Of a stretch of 64,000 nucleotides of DNA, positions 46,311 to 58,248 are shown in pieces. Made by a program: the position numbers and the translations under genes. The DNA is from Lotus japonicus (taxonomy: Eukaryota; Streptophyta; Magnoliopsida; Fabales; Fabaceae): positions 15,494,223 to 15,558,222 of the forward strand of contig NC_080043.1 in the NCBI RefSeq assembly GCF_012489685.1, in the 5' to 3' direction. The first letter of the stretch is position 1. The number at the start of each line of letters is the position of its first letter. The notes under the pieces were generated by a model that saw nothing but the letters and a program-made list of their open reading frames with translations, made no database searches and was not told where the DNA came from.

Positions 46311-47585
46311 TAATTGAGAAGTTGGGGAAATTCGTGCGCGTTAAAAACGAACTGAGAGGTGAGGAATCCAGCATCACGAGTCGGTACACTGAAAAATATA
46401 TTCACCACGAGTATACAATAGTCCATATGAGCAGATTGAAGTATTTTGTAGGATCCGAAAGAAACATAGTTCATTCATCAGGCAAACACTTGTTTAGAGA
46501 ATCATCGCATTGGTTTCTGACTTCTGAGTCAATCATATGTTAATTTCTTGACCTAAATTTATTTGAAAAAAAATTATTCTAAAAAAAGAAATACGGAGTA
46601 CTATTTAAAAAACATATATTATTATAAAATAATGTCACACCTAGAAAATATTTGGTTGCTCATCTCAGATACCTCTAATAAGTTTTGAAAAGATAAATAT
46701 TACTGTATTTTAAAATATTAATTAAAGGCAATTAAAATACAAAAGAAAAATGGATAAATATATAGTAATTTATTAAATCACGCTGTATTTTTTATGTCAT
46801 CGAATAATAGCTAAGTGGTGGTAGTAAGAGATAAGAGACATATGAGTTGAGTGAGAGAGGTTCAAAGGTGAATATCTTTTAAAAATTACAATTTATCTTT
46901 GTAATGTAAAAATGTAAAAAGAATCACTATAATTTAGTAAAGGAAAGGACATGCGTATCGCAAACGGCTTGTATTCTCATATTAAAGAAGTATAATGAAA
47001 AGTGTACTTGACTCGTGCATTCTCATAATTGGGGTACCCCACTTTAGGGGACAATGTTTATCAATGTGGCATTCCTGTCCAGGACCTATTGGGGGGTCTC
47101 CGTCCCATTTGTTGCCCTTCACAAGTCCCCCAAGGAAGCATTAGGCGTGCAACTCCATCCATTATAAATTCTCATGCCCATTACGGAAAATAATTAATAT
47201 AGAGATATATAGAGAATAGAATAATTTAAGGTCACGTGATAGTGTCATGGATACTTTATACTCTCCGTTATAAAACTGATTGTTTTTTTTTTTCACATCA
47301 GAAAAATAAATTGCACCATATCAGGAATCGATTCATGTCATAGAACTATAGCCTCGCGGAAAAAGATCTATCTCATTTTACTCAGTCCAAAATGGGAGAT
47401 ATAAAGGAATTCACTAGGAGAAAGTGTGATAAGGATTAATTTTTCTTTTTAATTGTTTGTGTCATTTAAATTTTAATTGAAAATACATGTGTCTGTCTTG
47501 TCAACGTCCTTTCTATACGTGTATGAGACCATATAAGCGCTCATTGGACACATTTCGCAAATTTGCTTCATCAATGGACAAAATT
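46311..47585. other. intergenic stretch with SINE relics
   Basis: Apart from the plus-strand SINE relic at 46810-46917 and a minus-strand SINE tail at about 47284-47335 (AAATTGCACCATATCAGGAA), no feature is seen. Confidence 0.4.
46810..46917 (+). mobile_element. degenerate SINE
   Basis: AGCTAAGTGGTGGTAGTAAG (box A region), GACATATGAGTTGAGTGAG, a weakened box B (GAGGTTCAAAGGTG) and the tail ACAATTTATCTTTGTAATGT line up with the SINE at 43652 in the other orientation. Confidence 0.65.
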
Positions 47586-49158
47586 GGGCAAATAGCCAAG
47601 TTCGTCCCTAAAAGTGTCCACCGCCTTCAACTTCGTCCCTAAACTTCTAAAATGCCTCTCACGGTCCCTGGAAGTGGCAAATCCCCTTCACGTTAGTCCC
47701 TGGGCTAAAAAACATTGACGGACGTTAACGAAAATGCTGAGTTGTCACATTAAGCGCCACTTAGATATCAATTTAGTCCCTAATGTTATCAACCTAATGT
47801 CAATTTAGTCCCAAACAGTTGAAAAGTCAACTTCTTTTCTCTATCTCACCTTTTCTTTCTCTCTCGGACTCTCCCCCACTCATCTCTCTCTTCCACCACC
47901 ACCACAACACCCTTCTCCCCCCCCCCTCTCCCCCACCACCCTTCTCCTCACCCACCAACACCTCCACCACCCTTTTCCTCCTACAACCTCCCTCCCCCAA
48001 CACCACCACCACCAGCACCCTTCTCTCACTCCTCTCCTCCTCCCAAATAGATAAACCTGTAAAAAATTATTGACTTCTTCTTCTTCACTCTCCATCGCCA
48101 TCTCTTCCTCCCATCTCCATCTCCATCTCTTCTTCTTCTTCTTCACTCTCCCCACACTCACCAATCACCACCACCACCATGATGACAACCCGCTTCCCAA
48201 ACATCAAACCTCTCCCCATTTTCCTCTCCCTCTTCTTCCTCACCGTTCACCCTCCAAACATCCCTCGACCCATCGGAGTCTCTCGGGTGGTCCGGCTCGG
48301 ACCCGTGTACATGGACCTGCGTCGTCTGCTCCAAGGAAAAACGGGTCACCCCGATCCAAATCGGTTGCTAGAGCCTCCATGGAACCCTCCCAAACAGCAC
48401 CACTCTCCAAACCCTAACCGAGCTTGAATGCTTGGAGATCCAGTTGAACAACATCTCAGGTCCTCTTCCTAGCCTCAACGGGTTGAGCTCCCTGCAAGTC
48501 CTCATTCTCAGCAACAACCGTTCACTTCCATCCCCAACGATTTCTTCGGCGGTCTCATGGAGCTTCAGTCTGTGGAGATCGGCAACAACCCCTTCCAATG
48601 GTCGGAGATTCCAGAGAGCCTCCGTGACTCGTCATCGCTGCAAAACTTCCGTGACTCGTCATCGCTGCAAAACTTCTCCGCCAACTCCGCCAACATCACC
48701 GGGAATATCCCAGATTTCCTGGCCTGACCCACTTGCATTTAGCCTTCAATGGTCTTGAAGGTGTGTTGCCTTCGAGCTTTGCTTCATTGCAGCTCCCTAA
48801 TGTTTTAGCAGAACATGACTTCGCTGACCCAGGTGTGGCTGCGCCTTGGAGGATTTGAGCTTGACCAATAACCTGTTTCAGGGAACCGTAACCCAAAGGG
48901 GTGTAGGGAGAGAATGGGTGAGGGGAGAGAACTTTGACTTTTTCAACGGTGGGGACTATACTGATGGTGGAAAGAATGTCCAAGTGGCACTTAACGTGAC
49001 AACTCAGCATTTCTGTTAACATCCGTTAACTTTTTTTAGCCCAGGGACTAACGTGAAGGGGATTTGCCACTTCCAGGGACCGTGAGAGGCATTTTAGAAG
49101 TTTAGGGGCGAAGTTGAAGGCGGTGGACACTTTCAGGGACGAACTTGGCTATTTACCC
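47586..49158. mobile_element. Pack-MULE carrying a receptor kinase fragment (1,573 bp)
   Basis: Inverted termini GGGCAAATAGCCAAGTTC and, inward from the right, GGGTAAATAGCCAAGTTC continue for about 170 bp. GGACAAAATT is repeated perfectly on both sides (47576-47585, 49159-49168). Four GTCCC-like boxes per end lie at 18, then 31, 29 and 32 bp steps. The interior is a C-rich leader followed by a broken TMK-like gene piece. No transposase is present. Confidence 0.9.
48060..48890 (+). pseudogene. TMK-type LRR receptor kinase ectodomain fragment
   Basis: CT-rich leader, then ATG 48178 with a signal-peptide-like MMTTRFPNIKPLPIFLSLFF. Next, in another frame, come ESLGWSGSDPCTWTCVVCSK and EKRVTPIQIG, a stop, and then [20 protein letters not shown] and [15 protein letters not shown]. 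This is the N-terminal cap and LRRs of TMK-family receptor kinases (plasma membrane, auxin-related in Arabidopsis). After a one-base shift it continues as [31 protein letters not shown] and [15 protein letters not shown], then [20 protein letters not shown] and traces to about 48890. It has at least one stop, several shifts, a deletion after the signal peptide and a 27-bp tandem repeat (48623-48676). No transmembrane or kinase part is present. Confidence 0.85.
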
Positions 49159-49398
49159 GGACAAAATTTGTCCGACTATAAAGTTAGAGGGACCGAAAAC
49201 ATGTTTTGTCATTTTTTAGTCACATCATCAATCACACCTACCATTTTTTTCTCTCATTCTTATTCTTTATATGCATGGGTTTTGATTCATTAACACCATA
49301 TATATTCTCCTTCTCTTATATCATCACTCAATTTTTTTATAACTTTTTTTTCTTTTCATATTATCACATTACATATCATATATACCTCTCATTTCTTA

Positions 49399-49786
49399 GA
49401 ACATCTCCAATGCTAGTTTTTAGTTCTTAGTTATTAATACTATTCATGTGGGCCTGTATTGTCACATGTGCTTAAGCAACTCTTTACAGATTTTGCTCCA
49501 ACCATGAGTTCTTAGTTCTTAGCACTATTCATCCGGTCCCACAATACCATTATATTAATTCTTTTTATTTCCATATAATTTTAGTTTAAATTTAAATACT
49601 AATTCAATACTTAAATTAAATGAATGAGAGAGAGAGAGAAAATTAAATTTTATGTTAAGAACTCAAAAAGTTAAACTTCTTATATAAGAACTTAGAACTC
49701 CACGTCATCCCCTCCAGTGGTTAAGAGCTCCGTTGTTAGTTTTTAACTCAAAAATAAGAATTAAGAACCTTGCATTGGAGATGCTC
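49399..49786. mobile_element. PIF/Harbinger-like MITE (388 bp)
   Basis: GAACATCTCCAATG and CATTGGAGATGCTC form a 14-bp inverted repeat with one mismatch. TTA is duplicated (49396-49398, 49787-49789). Internal TTCTTAGTTCTTAG-type repeats are present and there is no coding capacity. Confidence 0.8.
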
Positions 49787-49789
49787 TTA

Positions 49790-51117
49790 TTTACTTGATT
49801 ATGAGAGATTGGAACGCTTATTTTTTTTATAAACAAATGTTAGTTGTGAGTAATGTTAGTAAATTAGTCTCTCTTTAGGTTTCGAACTCAACACTTATGT
49901 TCTCTAACTCTTACCCCTACCACTTTATACCTTCCGGCACGTGAGAGATTGGAATGTGAAAGAGCATTGATTATATGCATACGCCTTTGCACATTACCGT
50001 ACATGTGTACAAAATAATAATGGAAAAATAAATGAAGTTAATAGACCACTACCATATTTAATTTTTTCACTCTCTCTCTCTCTTTCTAGTCTGAACTCTC
50101 CTTGGATGATGAGTGACTGCTCAGGTTAAAGTCTTCAAGAACGAAATCATTAAAAAGTAGACCAATTAATCTATGGATTTGAAAGTCTCTCAAGTCTTTC
50201 TGAAAAAGCAGCCTTGAACCACGGCCTTCGGCCTCCTCATCCATTAAACATTATTAGGTCATCGTCATACCTACCTAACTTTATGATTTTGTACCACCTT
50301 TAAATAAAAAATTACTACATATACTTATGACTTATGAGTAATCAGTATTTACGAGGACTAATTTTAAATTTATTATTTAAATATTATATTCAATATAATC
50401 ATAGCAAACATAGGTTGACACAACTTGTTTTAGTTAGCTTTCGGGTTTAGCTCTCACCTCCAAATGTTGAGGATTTGAATCCCTTGAGATCAGTAAAATC
50501 TTAATTGGTGGGCAATCCTCCTCGGGGAGATCCTTCAGCGCTCCTTGGAGTGGGCCTCTGCTGACCTCCTCAACATGTCACTGGCATCACCCTACCCAGT
50601 AGTCTGCAGGTGCTTTCTTTCCATTCTACCATTTTTTTTTTAAAAATATAATCATATTATTCAATATTATATATTAAATAAAATTATAATTTAGATTTCT
50701 TAATTCATATTCCTTAGAAGCTTTTTTTTCTAAATCCCTTAAAAGCTTCGTTTGTATGAAGTTATATTCTTTATTATATATATTTTATGCATTCAATTTA
50801 CAGTCGATTTCAAAAAAAATTCTGTCGATCATTTTTACACATATATATATATATATAAACAAGGATCCAATTTTTGTTGTATTTATTCTCAAAAATAAAA
50901 TGTTGTACTTGCATTATTAAATCACTACAAGTAAATATGAAATAAAATTAATCTAAAAATTAATGGCCTGTTAATATTTTAATGTGTGTTGTGAACTGAA
51001 TTGAATTTGCCTAAAACACACATCAAAATATTATTAGCACACCCTAACAGACAATTTTACATTATGTTTATCTAAAGTAATTTAGACAATCACGTTAGAA
51101 AATTTACAAAAAGAAAT
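49790..51117. other. intergenic stretch with SINE-like relics
   Basis: Contains a minus-strand relic (about 49836-49945, GGTTTCGAACTCAACACTT) and a plus-strand SINE-like unit at about 50430-50640 (box-B-like GAGGATTTGAATCCC, GC-rich body, T-rich end). No gene is seen. Confidence 0.4.
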
Positions 51118-51235
51118 TTTATTTTTGTTACATCGGAAAGATAAATTGCACCCGCCAGGAATTGAATCTTGAATCTCCCCATACTTAACCCATATGTCCC
51201 CTAACTCTTACCACTTGAGCTATCATTCGAGGACC
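51118..51235 (-). mobile_element. SINE, nearly complete
   Basis: On the minus strand: GTCCTCGAATGATAGCTCAA, AGTGGTAAGAGTTAGGGGAC, then a decayed box B and CGGGTGCAATTTATCTTTCC with GATGTAAC. The flanks ACAAAAAGAAAT (51106-51117) and ACAAAAGAAAT (from 51237) look like its target duplication. It is the same family as 43652. Confidence 0.78.
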
Positions 51236-51633
51236 ACAAAAAGAAATATATATATATATATATATATATATAAGAGAAATGGAAGAGAATTACTATCTCA
51301 CAACCAACATCAAAATGGGAGTGAATTTCTATCTAAACATCAAAAAATAAATTCATTACATATTAACTATATATATCTTTACTGTCTAACATATAATTCT
51401 GCTTTTTTTTATTCACCATCAATAAAACTCGAGGTAGAAGGAATATCAAGACTGAAGAGAGATTCAAACTATAAAAATTAAACTAAGATATTAGAATTCT
51501 ATACCAACCCCAAAAAACTAAAGAAAAGACAGAAAAAAATCGATAATCAAAACTTCCCCTATATACAAAATGAAATCAATTTCCAAGCTTCAGCAATATT
51601 AGTGTTGGAACTTTGACACCTTGGGCAGTATAA

Positions 51634-53597
51634 TCAATTCAATTCAAGATGCTGTGGACTGGTGTGAGCAAATGGAAGAAACCTGGGTTTGCTGCCAAAT
51701 GGGAATCCAATGGCTTTGGAATTGGAGTCATTGCTGGTATTATTGGCTGTGGCTGAGGTATTATTGTTATTAGTATTAACATTATTGGTGCCATTCGATG
51801 TTGGATTTGTGGCGACACGTTCACAAGATGGGCACATGGTCAAGGTGGTGGCTGGTAATTGCATGTAGAATGGGTTTGATTTCTTCAAAGCCCTCAATTC
51901 TTGAAGCTCTTTGTGAAGCCTTCTATTCTCCTCTGTCAGTGTCTCACAACACCTCTTCAAATATTCACAGTCCACTTCTGTCTGCTTCAGCTTAGTCCTG
52001 CATGCACCCATGTAAAATATGATCAGCTTATACGGTTGCTAATGTCCTCCAAATTAAAACTATTATTAATATGTTCGGGTCAGATCAAGTTCTATTTCGC
52101 AGATACAATTTTGAATTCTGACCCTGAGAAGCTACTCATGTATATTAAATTTCTTGACAAAATTAATTTTGATTTTAGATTCAAATGAATGAATTATAGA
52201 AGAATTTCCAAATATGCAATGGTAAGAAAAAAAAATCAAAAAATGACCTCGCAATAAAAAAATCAGCAATAGCAATAGTCATTGAAGTTTGAATGAGGTT
52301 AGGAAAAAAAGATTTTTACCAGTTAATATTGTGAAATTAAGTTGTAAAAGTTCATATGTCTTGCTTCTACCGTAATTTATGATATTGAGCCCGAAATTAA
52401 TTCTCTAAAATACGAACCACAAACATCAATATATTTTCATCCAGAATTGATTTTATTGAAATTGGGAAACCAAAGATACTAAAACATGATTTGTACCTTG
52501 CTCTTCTGTTTTGGAACCAGACTTCTACTTGTCGAGGGCGTAGATTGAGTTGTTTTGAAAGGGCAAGTTTTTGTTTCTACACAAATTAAAGAAAAACAAA
52601 GTGAATCCCACTGTTACTAAAAATAAGTAATAATGGGATCAAACTGAAGAAACTTAAATAGTAAGAGTGGAGTGACATGAGTTGGAGGGAAAGATCAAGA
52701 GATCAATCCCCGATAGATAGATATAATTTATCTTTCCGATGTAAAAAAAACAGTAACAAACACTTACAGGGTTAAGAGTGTGGTGTTCTTTGAAACTCTC
52801 TTCAAGGAAAGCAGATTGTTCCTTAGAGAGCCTAAGCTTCTTCCTGGTGCTATTTCCACCACCACCCCCACCGTTTTCATCTTCATCATAAGCCTCACCA
52901 TCAGAGTCCCTCTTCCCACCTGAACCACTGAAACTCCCACCACCACCGCCACCACTACCTCCTCTGCTGTACATGCACAGATCCATCTGAAATGAAGACG
53001 CTGCGCTGTTAGGCGATGATGACAGCGCCGCCCCTTCCTCCGCCTCATCCTCCACCACCGCCGCCGCAGGCAGCACGTTCATGGTCCTTCCAGAGCCCCC
53101 CAACTCAGCTGATAAAGTCCCTGCATTTGTGAACAGAGCCTTCACCGTGTTACATCAAATAAAAATAATAAAATCAATTTTTTTTTAACTAAGGTTGTGT
53201 TGGTGTTAAGAAAAATCACACATTAAAAGTTGGGTTTTAAAAGAAGATCAAGTCTATGGGGAAAAATATTCTAGAGGAAAACGCTTCAGGGGATGATATG
53301 GAAAAATGGGTCTTTACCATTTTCAGAAGCTGGATGCCATGGAAAGGAGAGAAGAGGAAGAAGATCAAGCTGTTGGGGGACAGGGTTGTTGTTTGCCTGA
53401 CTTGTTTCTTCATGGTGATCTTGATTTCTCTGACTGTTGTTGTTATTGTCCTTTTTGGGCTTAGTTTCTTCTTGTTTGTGTGAAGTTGTGATTGGACCAA
53501 TTGATAAGGTGGTGTTGAAGCCTAAATCCAGTTGATTATTGGAAGCTTCACCAAGGTTTGAAGTTGAAGAGTCTCCTAATCTCAGACCAAGCTCCAT
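51634..53597 (-). CDS. HD-Zip class II transcription factor, HAT14-like
   Basis: Exons 53597-53318, 53120-52768, 52576-52497 and 51997-51634 join with GT/AG and correct phase to 1,077 nt, 358 residues. The start MELGLRLGD provides an LxLxL (EAR) repression motif. Asp/Gly-rich linkers follow ([23 protein letters not shown]). The homeodomain begins at [20 protein letters not shown] (about residue 184) with helix 3 [13 protein letters not shown]. The leucine zipper is [20 protein letters not shown] then [17 protein letters not shown]. The redox-sensing CPSCERVA follows, and a 60-residue Asn/Thr/Ser-rich tail ends it. Homeodomain plus zipper plus CPSCE defines HD-Zip II, nuclear repressors binding CAAT(G/C)ATTG-type sites in shade and organ polarity responses. 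Residues around the homeodomain fit HAT14 best among the Arabidopsis members I recall. The intron within the homeodomain is at a conserved site. Confidence 0.95.
52658..52750 (+). mobile_element. SINE relic in intron 2 of the HD-Zip gene
   Basis: GAGTGACATGAGTTGGAGGG, GAGATCAATCCCCG (decayed box B) and ATAATTTATCTTTCCGATGT followed by A's match the 3' part of the SINE family at 43652. It lies antisense to the host gene. Confidence 0.6.
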
Positions 53598-54609
53598 GAT
53601 TTTCTTCTCTTGTTCTGCATAGGCAAAATTGCACACAGGGCAAAGAGAAAGAAGAATAGAAATAGAAGAGGAATATGCAGAGTGTAGAAAGGGATGGCTT
53701 GGACTGAGAAATCAGGAGGAGGCCTGAAAGAGAAGAGTCTTTATAATCATAAATAGGAGAGAGAGTCCAACGTGATCATAGGAAGACCAGAATGTCACTT
53801 TTAAAAAACAATTAATATAATTTGTAAAGTGACTTTTAAAAAAAAAAAATTTGTATGGTGGATATATTTTTGTTCTTTTTTTTTTCTTTATAAGTTTTTC
53901 AAAGCTTATTAAATTAACGGAATGAGTTGATGTATTATCACTTCGATTCTTAGGTAATGATTTTTAGATCAATTTTGAAGTTGTGTGATTGAAAAAAACT
54001 TGTTAGCTAGTCTTTTACCTTATCAAATGATAGATAAAGTGGTAAGAAATAAAGAATATATGAGTTTGGTGGAGGAAGTTCAGAGATCAATTTTTGAAGA
54101 GTGCAATTTATTTTTCCTTCAGAAATTAATTTTTGAAAAGTGGAATTTATTTTTCTGTTATAAAAAAAAATAACCTTTTACTATCTAGTATGCTGACAAT
54201 TGGACAAATTATTATTATCATACTTGTCGATTGTGAAAATAATTAAATTTTAAAAGAAAATTAATTAATAGAAGGTTGGTTAAAGTGTTTATATTTTATA
54301 TTTTTTTAAATAAAATTTCGAGTTCGCGCGACCTCTTTATATAATGAACACATGAATGTGTATGTGTATTGTTTTAAAAAATTGTTTTGATGTGTATGTG
54401 TATTGTTTTAATAAATTGTTTTGGGTAAAGAATAATGTTCCGGGAAAAAGTATACTATTAAATAAAATTTAATTTAAAAAGTTGGGCAAGGAAAAGTATG
54501 TTTGTTTGACCGACAAAGGTTACCAAGGTTGACAAACACACGTGAAAGCCTATTTTTATGGTAGAGATATAGATAGTCATATGCTATAGCATTAGATGAA
54601 TAGATGTTA
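53598..54609 (-). promoter_or_regulatory. upstream region of the HD-Zip II gene
   Basis: Includes the leader (up to about 53750) and AT-rich upstream DNA. An out-of-frame ATG lies about 20 nt before the start codon (CCTATGCAG), which may affect start selection or mark a leader splice acceptor. A plus-strand SINE relic occupies about 54028-54175. Confidence 0.4.
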
Positions 54610-54914
54610 CTCCCTCCGGTCCTATTTATAAGCATGAAAGAGAAGAAAAATCTTGGTCTTTTTTATAAGAACCAAATGAAAGTTTGAGTTATATTAATTA
54701 ATTTTTTCCAATGATGCCCTTATTAATTCTAACTTGTAAAATGTGTCTCATTAATTATTCTCTTTCTTTTCCACTTTCCAACACTAATAACAAAGGGTAA
54801 TTTTGGAAGTTCATTTTAATTTAAGACAAATTTAATGCATTTTATCTAGTTTAACTACATTTCTTAAACTATGTGAATTTTTTTTTTGTTGCTTATAATT
54901 AGGACCGAAGGGAG
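54610..54914. mobile_element. Stowaway MITE (305 bp)
   Basis: The ends CTCCCTCCGGTCCTATTTAT and, inward from the right, CTCCCTTCGGTCCTAATTAT are flanked by TA on both sides (54608-54609, 54915-54916). This is the standard Tc1/mariner-derived Stowaway structure. Confidence 0.9.
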
Positions 54915-54916
54915 TA

Positions 54917-55699
54917 TATTGGTGTAGATTTATGGTGGATTGAGTAGTGAGTATCGAACAACAACATTATTCCTCAAAAGAATTATGCTTGGCGCGTGCG
55001 TGACCATTATGGAGGTTAGGTCAGAGCATGGTTATTAGCATTGATTTCACTTGGAAGGTTGGGATTTGGGACTATTTTTTTTTCTATGGGTCTCAAAAGT
55101 TGCGTTTTGTGTCGTGTGTGTGGGTGCATATGGGTGTGCATTATCATTCATATATAATCTGTTCTGACCATTGAGGGATTCTCCTCATTAAGGTCACCCA
55201 CCACCCACCCCCTCTACCCCTCCTATGAGAGAGCCCACATTGCCTGAAAATTTGCAAGGATTGATTTATTTAATTGAACTAAACGGCATAGAGATGTGTT
55301 TGGAAACGGATTTGAGCTCTCCCAAGCCTAGTGCAAAAAAAAATCAAGTGAAAATAGAAAGAAAAAAATCATATCATATGATATAGTAAAACATTTGAGA
55401 AAATCCATCAATTTCTATTTTTTTTAATTAAGATTGTGCATACAGTTTAAGAACGTATTAATTAACATAATCAACTAAAACACTCTATTTATAAATCACT
55501 TTTGACTAATTCACACGTATTAAGAAAATTAGTTAAGTTTGATTATCTTTTCAATTGATAGTTAGAAAAACTACGATCTTATTATGAAATTTATAATACT
55601 ATATTACCACTCATTGGCAAACTCAAAAGAATTATTTGTAAGTGTTTGATAATTTAATATGGAGTATTAAATGTTATGGTTAAATTTGAAGAAAAAAAA
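54917..55699. other. intergenic stretch without recognised feature
   Basis: AT-rich, with C-rich patches near 55195-55220. No gene or repeat boundary was identified. Confidence 0.4.
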
Positions 55700-57880
55700 C
55701 TATTAATGTTTTAAGTTTGGAGCAAGAAACAAGCTCTCAAAATTGAAGAACCATCATACAAAATAGCAGAAGAGTCTGATGATGAGTCAGAAGATGATTC
55801 AGATAACCTTGTTTTCATCTCTCAAGAAGATTAGAAGAATGTGGAGAAAGAAGAGTAACTTAAAGAGATATTTCAAGCAAGACTCTGGCTTCAAAAGGAT
55901 TCCAACTTCAAGAAATGAGCTAGAACCAGCCATGAGAAGAGCCAATTAAAGCATTTGTTATGAGGGCAAGAAGCTTGGCCACATCAAGATTGATTGCCCA
56001 CAACAATATAAGAAGTCATTCGAGAGGAAATTCTCCAAGGAGAAAAGTACAATTATCCAAATTTTAGTAATTTTATTCAAGAAATAGATCTTGATGAGAA
56101 CTATTAAGTTCAAACACTAGATATATCGTTTATCATATTTTGAATGATAACAATTTTCAAGAGTATAAATATAATGATTAAATATTTCATATGAATTATA
56201 TTTCAGGAAATAACACTTATGTCTCCTATGTCTTATCGTCAAACGCGGTGAAGTACAAAACGATGACAGAAGACACAGCTCTACAAAGAGAAGAATGATC
56301 AAAGCTACAAGGCAGTCTACGCAAGTAAAGTCAAAGTATCAAGACCGTCTTTAGAAGAAGAGTAAAAGCTTCAAGACAACCCATGCAAGATCTATAAAAG
56401 CAATCAGATCGTCTGAGAAGACTACACTCAATGTCTTCATTCATCGCCTATCTCAAAGACTAACAAGTGGAAGCAATGTCTAGAGAATGAACGCCAACTA
56501 AATTTGAAATATATCTCTGACAAGCTAGAGGAGAAAGTCAAGTGCAAGAAATCAAGTGATACACTATGAAGCACATTGATCAAGGAAACAAGCACAACAA
56601 CAAGAAGCTCAAGTTTCCTCTTTATCTTTCACACAAGGAATGGAACAAAGCCTATCGTCTATGATTACTAATCAAATGTAGTCAGGCAACAATTGTTCAA
56701 GTTAATTCATTTCTTGAGAAGAAGCTACAAGTGATTGGTCACAGGTTATAATCCAGATCTATTTGACCAATAGAAAGATTGAAAGAAGACTGCAGCAGAA
56801 AAGCAATGTAAGCAAATCGTCTGAATGAAACAAAGTCTATCATAGGATGAAAGCTGCAATGCCTGAAGAATGACTGTTGCAATCAAATTGGAAGAGAGCT
56901 CAGAATAGCTTCTTGAAGAAGTCTCGCAAGTCAAGATCACTTGTTCTGACAAAGGACAATGCAAAGTGAAAAAGTGCAACAATGTCACTATCAAATTGCT
57001 ATACTTAAACACATCGAATAGAAGCTCAGACTTATGCTACCTACAAGCTGACATACTACATATTTTTAGGAATAGGTCTTCATCAAACAGTGCCTTACAT
57101 TTAATGCAACTGACATCAAGTAAACAAAAGCACCAACAACTATCTTTCTCACACAGAAGATTCAAAAGTATAAAGGGCAGATCTGAAGACTTGCATAAAT
57201 AGCTCAACGCTCACATAGAAGAGAAGCTTTTTGGCTAAAAAAGAAAAGAAGCCTTCAGTTCACAATTCAGAAAAGATCATCAACATCGTCTAGTTCAACA
57301 TGAAGAGAAGATTTTCTTAAGAGTCAAATCCCTCTCTAAATCTCTCATGTAATAGAACATAAAGTATATACTTAGAGTCAAATATCATCAACAATACTTT
57401 ATAGTTCTCGAGCTTGATAGTCTTTACAATAACTATTAAAAGAAGAAGAGAACTATGTAGAAGTGGACAATCTTGAAAAAGATTGTTTAAGGAGAAGTCA
57501 TAATAATACTTTGTAAGGAGGAGTCCTGATAATACTTAGGAGAAGTCCTTCCAATACTTGTAAGGAGAAATCCTGAGAATACTTGTTATACCTGGAGAGA
57601 CAGTGGCAAAATGAATACTCAGTAATTCCTGGAGAGGCAGTGACAAAAGAATACTCAGCAATGCTTGAAGAGGCATGGACAACAATATTTGTATGGAGAA
57701 GTCCTTGATACTTGTGCTTAGTGAAATCTTGGTATAGTCAAGGACTTGATGTAACCCTATCGTTCAGGGGGTGAATCAGAATAAAAATGATGGTGTTCAT
57801 TGACTCCTTTCTCTCACAATTCCACTGCACCATACGACAACCACTCAAGCATCTATACTCTTAATCATTTAAAAATCCAA
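55700..57880 (+). pseudogene. copia (SIRE-like) remnant: gag debris and LTR
   Basis: Near 55940-56030 the plus strand reads CYEGKKLGHIKIDCPQQYKK, a decayed CCHC knuckle of copia gag. It is preceded by Asp/Glu-rich EESDDESEDDSDN. Toward 57350-57880 are repeated AGGAGAAGTCCTxxxAATACTT units. GTAACCCTATCGTTCAGGGG followed by GTGAATCAGAATAAAAATGA and GTGTTCATTGACTCC resembles the LTR of SIRE-type legume elements. The middle is heavily decayed and frames are closed. Confidence 0.55.
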
Positions 57881-58248
57881 GTTTTGGATGACACAATTCA
57901 AAATCCTTTTTATTGTGCAAGTTCTTATTAACTTCAAGAAGCATCTTTTGAATTAGGGGTTAAAATCACTATAGCCATTTAGAAATACTCTTAGATCAAT
58001 AATAAAACACCAAAAATACATAAAAACAACAATGAAGCTAACCAGCCACACAATATACACAGAGACTAATCTCATGGAAAGCTAGGAAAACCTCTAACTC
58101 ATCACCAATGCAGGCTTGATGAAACAAATACAATCGTGTTGAAAGGGGCCAAGAGTGCAGATGAGTTCCAAGTTATCCGTATAGAAACTCGGCCTAGTCA
58201 AATTGGAAATGCTTGTAATGACAAAATAAAATTGGTGTTTGTTGAGGT

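Noticed and set aside
47827..48170. Gly/Trp/Val-rich or Ser/His/Pro-rich ORFs in the C-rich tract
   Set aside because: Low-complexity CCACCA/TCTTCC sequence gives open frames on both strands. It is the leader-like part of Pack-MULE cargo, not a gene.
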